Positions 61,473-64,000 of a DNA stretch of 64,000 nucleotides are shown here, piece after piece. A program made the position numbers and the translations under genes. How positions within the stretch are numbered: position 1 is the stretch's first letter; each line of letters begins with the position of its first letter. The notes below the pieces were generated by a model. It was not told where the DNA came from. It did no database searches and was given only the letters and a program-made list of their open reading frames with translations. Location of the stretch: assembly GCA_963766345.1 (NCBI GenBank), contig CAVXZL010000013.1, positions 16,984-80,983 on the forward strand, read 5' to 3'. This DNA is from DASVFB01 sp963766345. GTDB lineage: Bacteria; Actinomycetota; Thermoleophilia; Gaiellales; Gaiellaceae.

Positions 61473-62740
61473 CTCAGAGCGCGAGCGCCGGAGCTCTCGA
61501 CGAGCTGCTTCAGCGTGCGCAGGAAGTCCGCGCCGACGGCGCCGTCGATCGCGCGGTGGTCGCACGTCAGCGTCATCGTCATCAGCGGCACTGCGGTGAA
61601 GTCGCCGTCGCGGACGACGACGCGCTCCTCGCTCGCGCCGACGGCGAGGATCGCGACCTGCGGCGGGTTGAGCACGGCGACGAACTGCTCGATGCCGAAC
61701 ATGCCGAGGTTCGAGATCGTGAACGTGCCGCCTTCGAGGTCGTCCTGCTTCAGCTTGTTGTCGCGTGTGCGCTGCACGAGGTCTGCGCGGGCGCGCGCGA
61801 TCTCGGCGATGCTCAGCCGGTCGGCGTTGCGGATCGACCGGGACGATGAGGCCCTGCGGCGCGGCGACGGCGATGCCGACGTTCGCGCTCGGGTGAATCT
61901 GGATCTCGCCGTCGACGTAGTGCGCGTTGACGTCGCGGTGTCGCATGAGCGCCGCGGCGGTGACGCGCGTCAGGACGTCGGTGACCGTCGGCCGTTCTTC
62001 CGGGTGCAGCTCTCTGAGCCGCTCGACGAGCGCGAGCGCCTGCGTCATGTCCGCCGAGACGACGAGCTGGAAGACGGGCGCCTCCCACGCCTGCGTGAGC
62101 CGCCGCGCGATCGTCTTGCGCACGCTCGTCAGCTGTCTCGTCTCGACCTGTCCCGGGATCCTGGACCCTCGGACACGGCCGGGAGCGGCCGCCTCGGCGC
62201 GCTCGACGTCCTCGGCGACGATGCGCCCGTCCGGGCCGGTGCCGCTGCATCTGCGCCAGGTCGATGCCGCGTTCCGTCGCGATCCGCCGCGCGAGCGGCG
62301 ACGCCTTGATCCGGCCGCCGTCTCGGACGTCCTTCGGGGCAGTGTCCCGGCTGTCCCTGCGACGGCCGTGGTCGGCGCGGCGCTCGCGCCGTTCTCCGGC
62401 CGGCCTCTCGTCCGCGTCACCGCGAGCGTCTCGCCGCTGCCTCGCCGCTCGCCGCCGATCGCCTCGCCCGCGCGTCGTTCTCCGAGGCATCGAGGACGTC
62501 CTCGCCCTGCTCGCCGATGACTGCGATCGTCTTGCCGACCTCGACCTCGCCCTCCTCGACCGCGATCTTCAGCAGGACGCCGGACGCGTCGGCCTCGACC
62601 TCCTGCGTCACCTTGTCGGTGTCGAGCTCGTAGAGCGGCTCACCCTTCTCGACCGACTCGCCCTCGGACTTGAGCCACTTGACGATCGTCCCCGACTCCA
62701 TCCCCTGCCCGAGCCGCGGGAGCTTGATCTCAGTTGCCAT
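61469..62740 (-). CDS. pdhC: 2-oxoacid dehydrogenase E2, dihydrolipoyllysine acyltransferase (frameshifted)
   Basis: Core of the complex. Lipoyl domain ATEIKLPRLGQGMESGTIVK with the lipoyl Lys in YELDTDKVTQEVEADASG; a peripheral-subunit-binding region near 62250 (GTGPDGRIVAEDVERAEAAA); catalytic domain TRQLTSVRKTIARRLTQAWE, DVNAHYVDGEIQIHPSANVG, GTFTISNLGMFGIEQFVAVL, NPPQVAILAVGASEERVVV and the active-site His in TLTCDHRAIDGAVGADFL. Frame changes near 62450, 62240 and 61840. ATG at 62740 overlaps pdhB by 11 nt. Substrate class (pyruvate or branched-chain) cannot be fixed by eye. Confidence 0.9.
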
Positions 62741-63716
62741 TTCTCCCGACCGTGCGCATCACCGCCGCCAGCACGTCGTCCGCGTGCGGCACGCACCACT
62801 CCTCCATCACCGGCGCGAACGGCAGCGGCGTGAACTTCGCGCCCACGCGCTCGATCGGCGCGTCGAGCCAGTCGAACGCCTGGTACTGCACGACCGCCGC
62901 GACCTCGGCGCCGAAGCCCATCCGCGTCACCGCCTCGTGCGCGACGACGCAGCGATTCGTCTTCTTCACGGACTCGACGAGCGTCTCCTCGTCGAGCGGC
63001 TGCAGCGTGCGCGGGTCGACGACCTCGACCGAGACGCCCTGCTCCTCCGCCTGCTTCGCCGCCGCGAGCGCCTCGTGCACGAGCCGGCCGGTCGCGATCA
63101 CCGTCACGTCCTCGCCCTCGCGGTGCACGCGCGCCTTGCCGATCGGGATCGGCTCGAGCTCGTCGGGCACCTCCTCCTTGATCCCGTAGAGCGTGCGGTG
63201 CTCGAAGAAGACGACCGGGTTGTCGTCGTAGATCGACGACCACAACAGCCCGCGCACGTCCGTCGGCGTCGACGGGAAGACGACCTTCAGCCCCGGGATG
63301 TGGACGAACCACGCCTCGAGCTGCTGCGCGTGCTGCGCGCCCGGGCTCCAGCCCGCGCCGCCCTGCGTGCGCACCGTGAGCGGAACCTTGAGCTGGCCGC
63401 CCGACATGTAGCGGTGCTTCGCCGCCTGGTTGACGATCTGTTCCGTCGCGAGCGTGAGGAAGTCCTCGTACATCACCTCGACGACCGGCCGCATGCCCTG
63501 CATCGCGGCGCCGATGCCCGCGCCGACGAGCGCCATCTCCGAGATCGGCGTGTTGCGCACGCGCTGCGGCCCGAACTCCGCGAGCATCCCCTGCGTCACG
63601 CCCATCGAGCCGCCCATCTCCGCGATGTCCTCGCCCATGACGAACACGTCGTCGTCGTCGCGCATCGCGCGCACGAGCGCGTCGCGCACTGCTTCGCGGT
63701 AGCTGAGCTCAGGCAC
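62730..63716 (-). CDS. pdhB: 2-oxoacid dehydrogenase E1 component, beta subunit
   Basis: Thiamine-pyrophosphate dehydrogenase beta subunit, 328 residues, undisturbed by indels: LSYREAVRDALVRAMRDDDD, VFVMGEDIAEMGGSMGVTQG, FGPQRVRNTPISEMALVGAG, MRPVVEVMYEDFLTLATEQI, GGAGWSPGAQHAQQLEAWFV (with the conserved His of the active-site channel), VVDPRTLQPLDEETLVESVK and VPHADDVLAAVMRTV. It follows pdhA after a 146-bp gap and overlaps pdhC, so it may begin a second transcription unit. Confidence 0.93.
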   Translation of the reverse strand: MPELSYREAVRDALVRAMRDDDDVFVMGEDIAEMGGSMGVTQGMLAEFGPQRVRNTPISEMALVGAGIGAAMQGMRPVVEVMYEDFLTLATEQIVNQAAKHRYMSGGQLKVPLTVRTQGGAGWSPGAQHAQQLEAWFVHIPGLKVVFPSTPTDVRGLLWSSIYDDNPVVFFEHRTLYGIKEEVPDELEPIPIGKARVHREGEDVTVIATGRLVHEALAAAKQAEEQGVSVEVVDPRTLQPLDEETLVESVKKTNRCVVAHEAVTRMGFGAEVAAVVQYQAFDWLDAPIERVGAKFTPLPFAPVMEEWCVPHADDVLAAVMRTVGRNGN

Positions 63717-63862
63717 CCTGACGTTCCTGACGTGCCGCTGGGCGTGCGGCGCCGAAGGGGACAGTATGGGAATACGGCCCCGTAGAGCGCCGTGCGGTCA
63801 GCGGCGCGAGCGCCCCGCGGAGGCCGGCTCCGCCGGCCGGGAGCGGTGCGCGGTCAGGGGCG
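63717..63862 (-). other. Gap between pdhA and pdhB with inverted repeats
   Basis: The longest non-coding gap beside a conserved operon here. It contains GGCCGGC-TCC-GCCGGCC (63822-63838, 7-bp stem), which could attenuate transcription after pdhA though no U-run follows, and TACGG-CC-CCGTA (63774-63785), a possible operator before pdhB. No ORF or RNA gene is seen. Confidence 0.4.
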
Positions 63863-64000
63863 TCAGGCATACACGTTCTTGAGCGCGTCCTCGGGTTTCG
63901 GGTCCGTGCCCGCCTTCGCGAACTCGACCGACTCCTCGACGACCTTCGTGATCTCCGCGTCGAGCCGCTCCCACTCGTCGTCGGAGAACTCGAGCTTGCT
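63863..64000 (-). CDS. pdhA: 2-oxoacid dehydrogenase E1 component, alpha subunit (C-terminal 45 residues)
   Basis: Only the last 45 codons are in the window: KLEFSDDEWERLDAEITKVV, EESVEFAKAGTDPKPEDALK and a final NVYA. The alternating acidic helix EITKVVEESVEFAKAG with a P-rich DPKPEDAL tail is typical of the E1alpha C-terminus, and pdhB lies directly downstream. The stop is TGA at 63865-63863. The rest of the gene lies beyond the right edge. Confidence 0.8.
   Translation of the reverse strand, partial: SKLEFSDDEWERLDAEITKVVEESVEFAKAGTDPKPEDALKNVYA

Noticed and set aside
63717..63862. Riboswitch or tRNA in the pdhA-pdhB gap
   Set aside because: Only short inverted repeats are present; no cloverleaf and no known aptamer pattern could be traced.

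Overview
The window is high-GC bacterial DNA, gene-dense and almost wholly coding. Several traits point to a deep-branching actinobacterium of the Thermoleophilia type (Gaiellales/Solirubrobacterales-like): the GlgE alpha-glucan pathway in the order glgE-treS-mak-glgB, a DUF6457 protein beside molybdenum-cofactor genes, many GTG/TTG starts with 4-nt ATGA/GTGA overlaps, and -10 hexamers placed 6-9 nt before start codons, which implies leaderless transcripts. The taxonomic call is inference, since there is no rRNA or other decisive marker. I see no tRNA, rRNA, CRISPR array, insertion sequence or prophage.

Layout. 0-6 kb (minus): a molybdenum/selenium formate dehydrogenase operon, fdhD-mobA-fdhA-fdhB-nrfD. 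fdhA reads through an in-frame UGA (selenocysteine) followed by a SECIS-like hairpin; nrfD runs off the left edge. 6-7 kb: three small genes. 7-12.6 kb (minus): treZ-treX-treY, making trehalose from glycogen. 12.6-19.7 kb: a channel-like protein, then the histidine operon yerC-hisG-hisD-hisCB-hisH-hisF-hisIE (minus) with hisA divergent (plus). HisC and HisB are one polypeptide and HisD is unusually short. 19.7-23.2 kb: a large cyclase/AAA/TPR regulator. 23.2-30.0 kb (minus): glgE-treS-mak-glgB with a 79-bp tandem duplication between glgE and treS; malQ lies divergently. Together the two sugar clusters interconvert glycogen, maltose-1-phosphate and trehalose.

31-44 kb carries acyl-CoA metabolism: carboxylase beta and alpha subunits, enoyl-CoA hydratase, acyl-CoA dehydrogenase and an SCP2 protein. 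Mixed in are two MFS exporters, a FAD amine oxidase, a DapA-family lyase, a leucyl aminopeptidase and a phosphoesterase remnant. 44-51 kb holds a secreted SPNGDG protein, a CopC-CopD protein divergent from a persulfide-dioxygenase-like MBL/double-rhodanese protein, a cupin/MarR divergent pair, a GNAT protein and a hydrolase-LuxR regulator. 51-64 kb (all minus) runs from the pyruvate-type dehydrogenase complex (E1alpha, E1beta, E2) through VOC, GNAT, lipoamide dehydrogenase, a small membrane protein, a second HisC-like aminotransferase, MFS, MeaB and threonine dehydratase to a second cyclase/AAA regulator coupled to the hydrolase-LuxR gene.

Data quality. Single-base indels break many genes. 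They are rare in 1-33 kb (hisG, glgB, glgE) but dense in about 33-41.5 kb and 51-62.4 kb, where protein sequence stays well conserved across frame changes. I read most of these genes as intact genes with sequence errors rather than pseudogenes; their coordinates are whole-gene extents.
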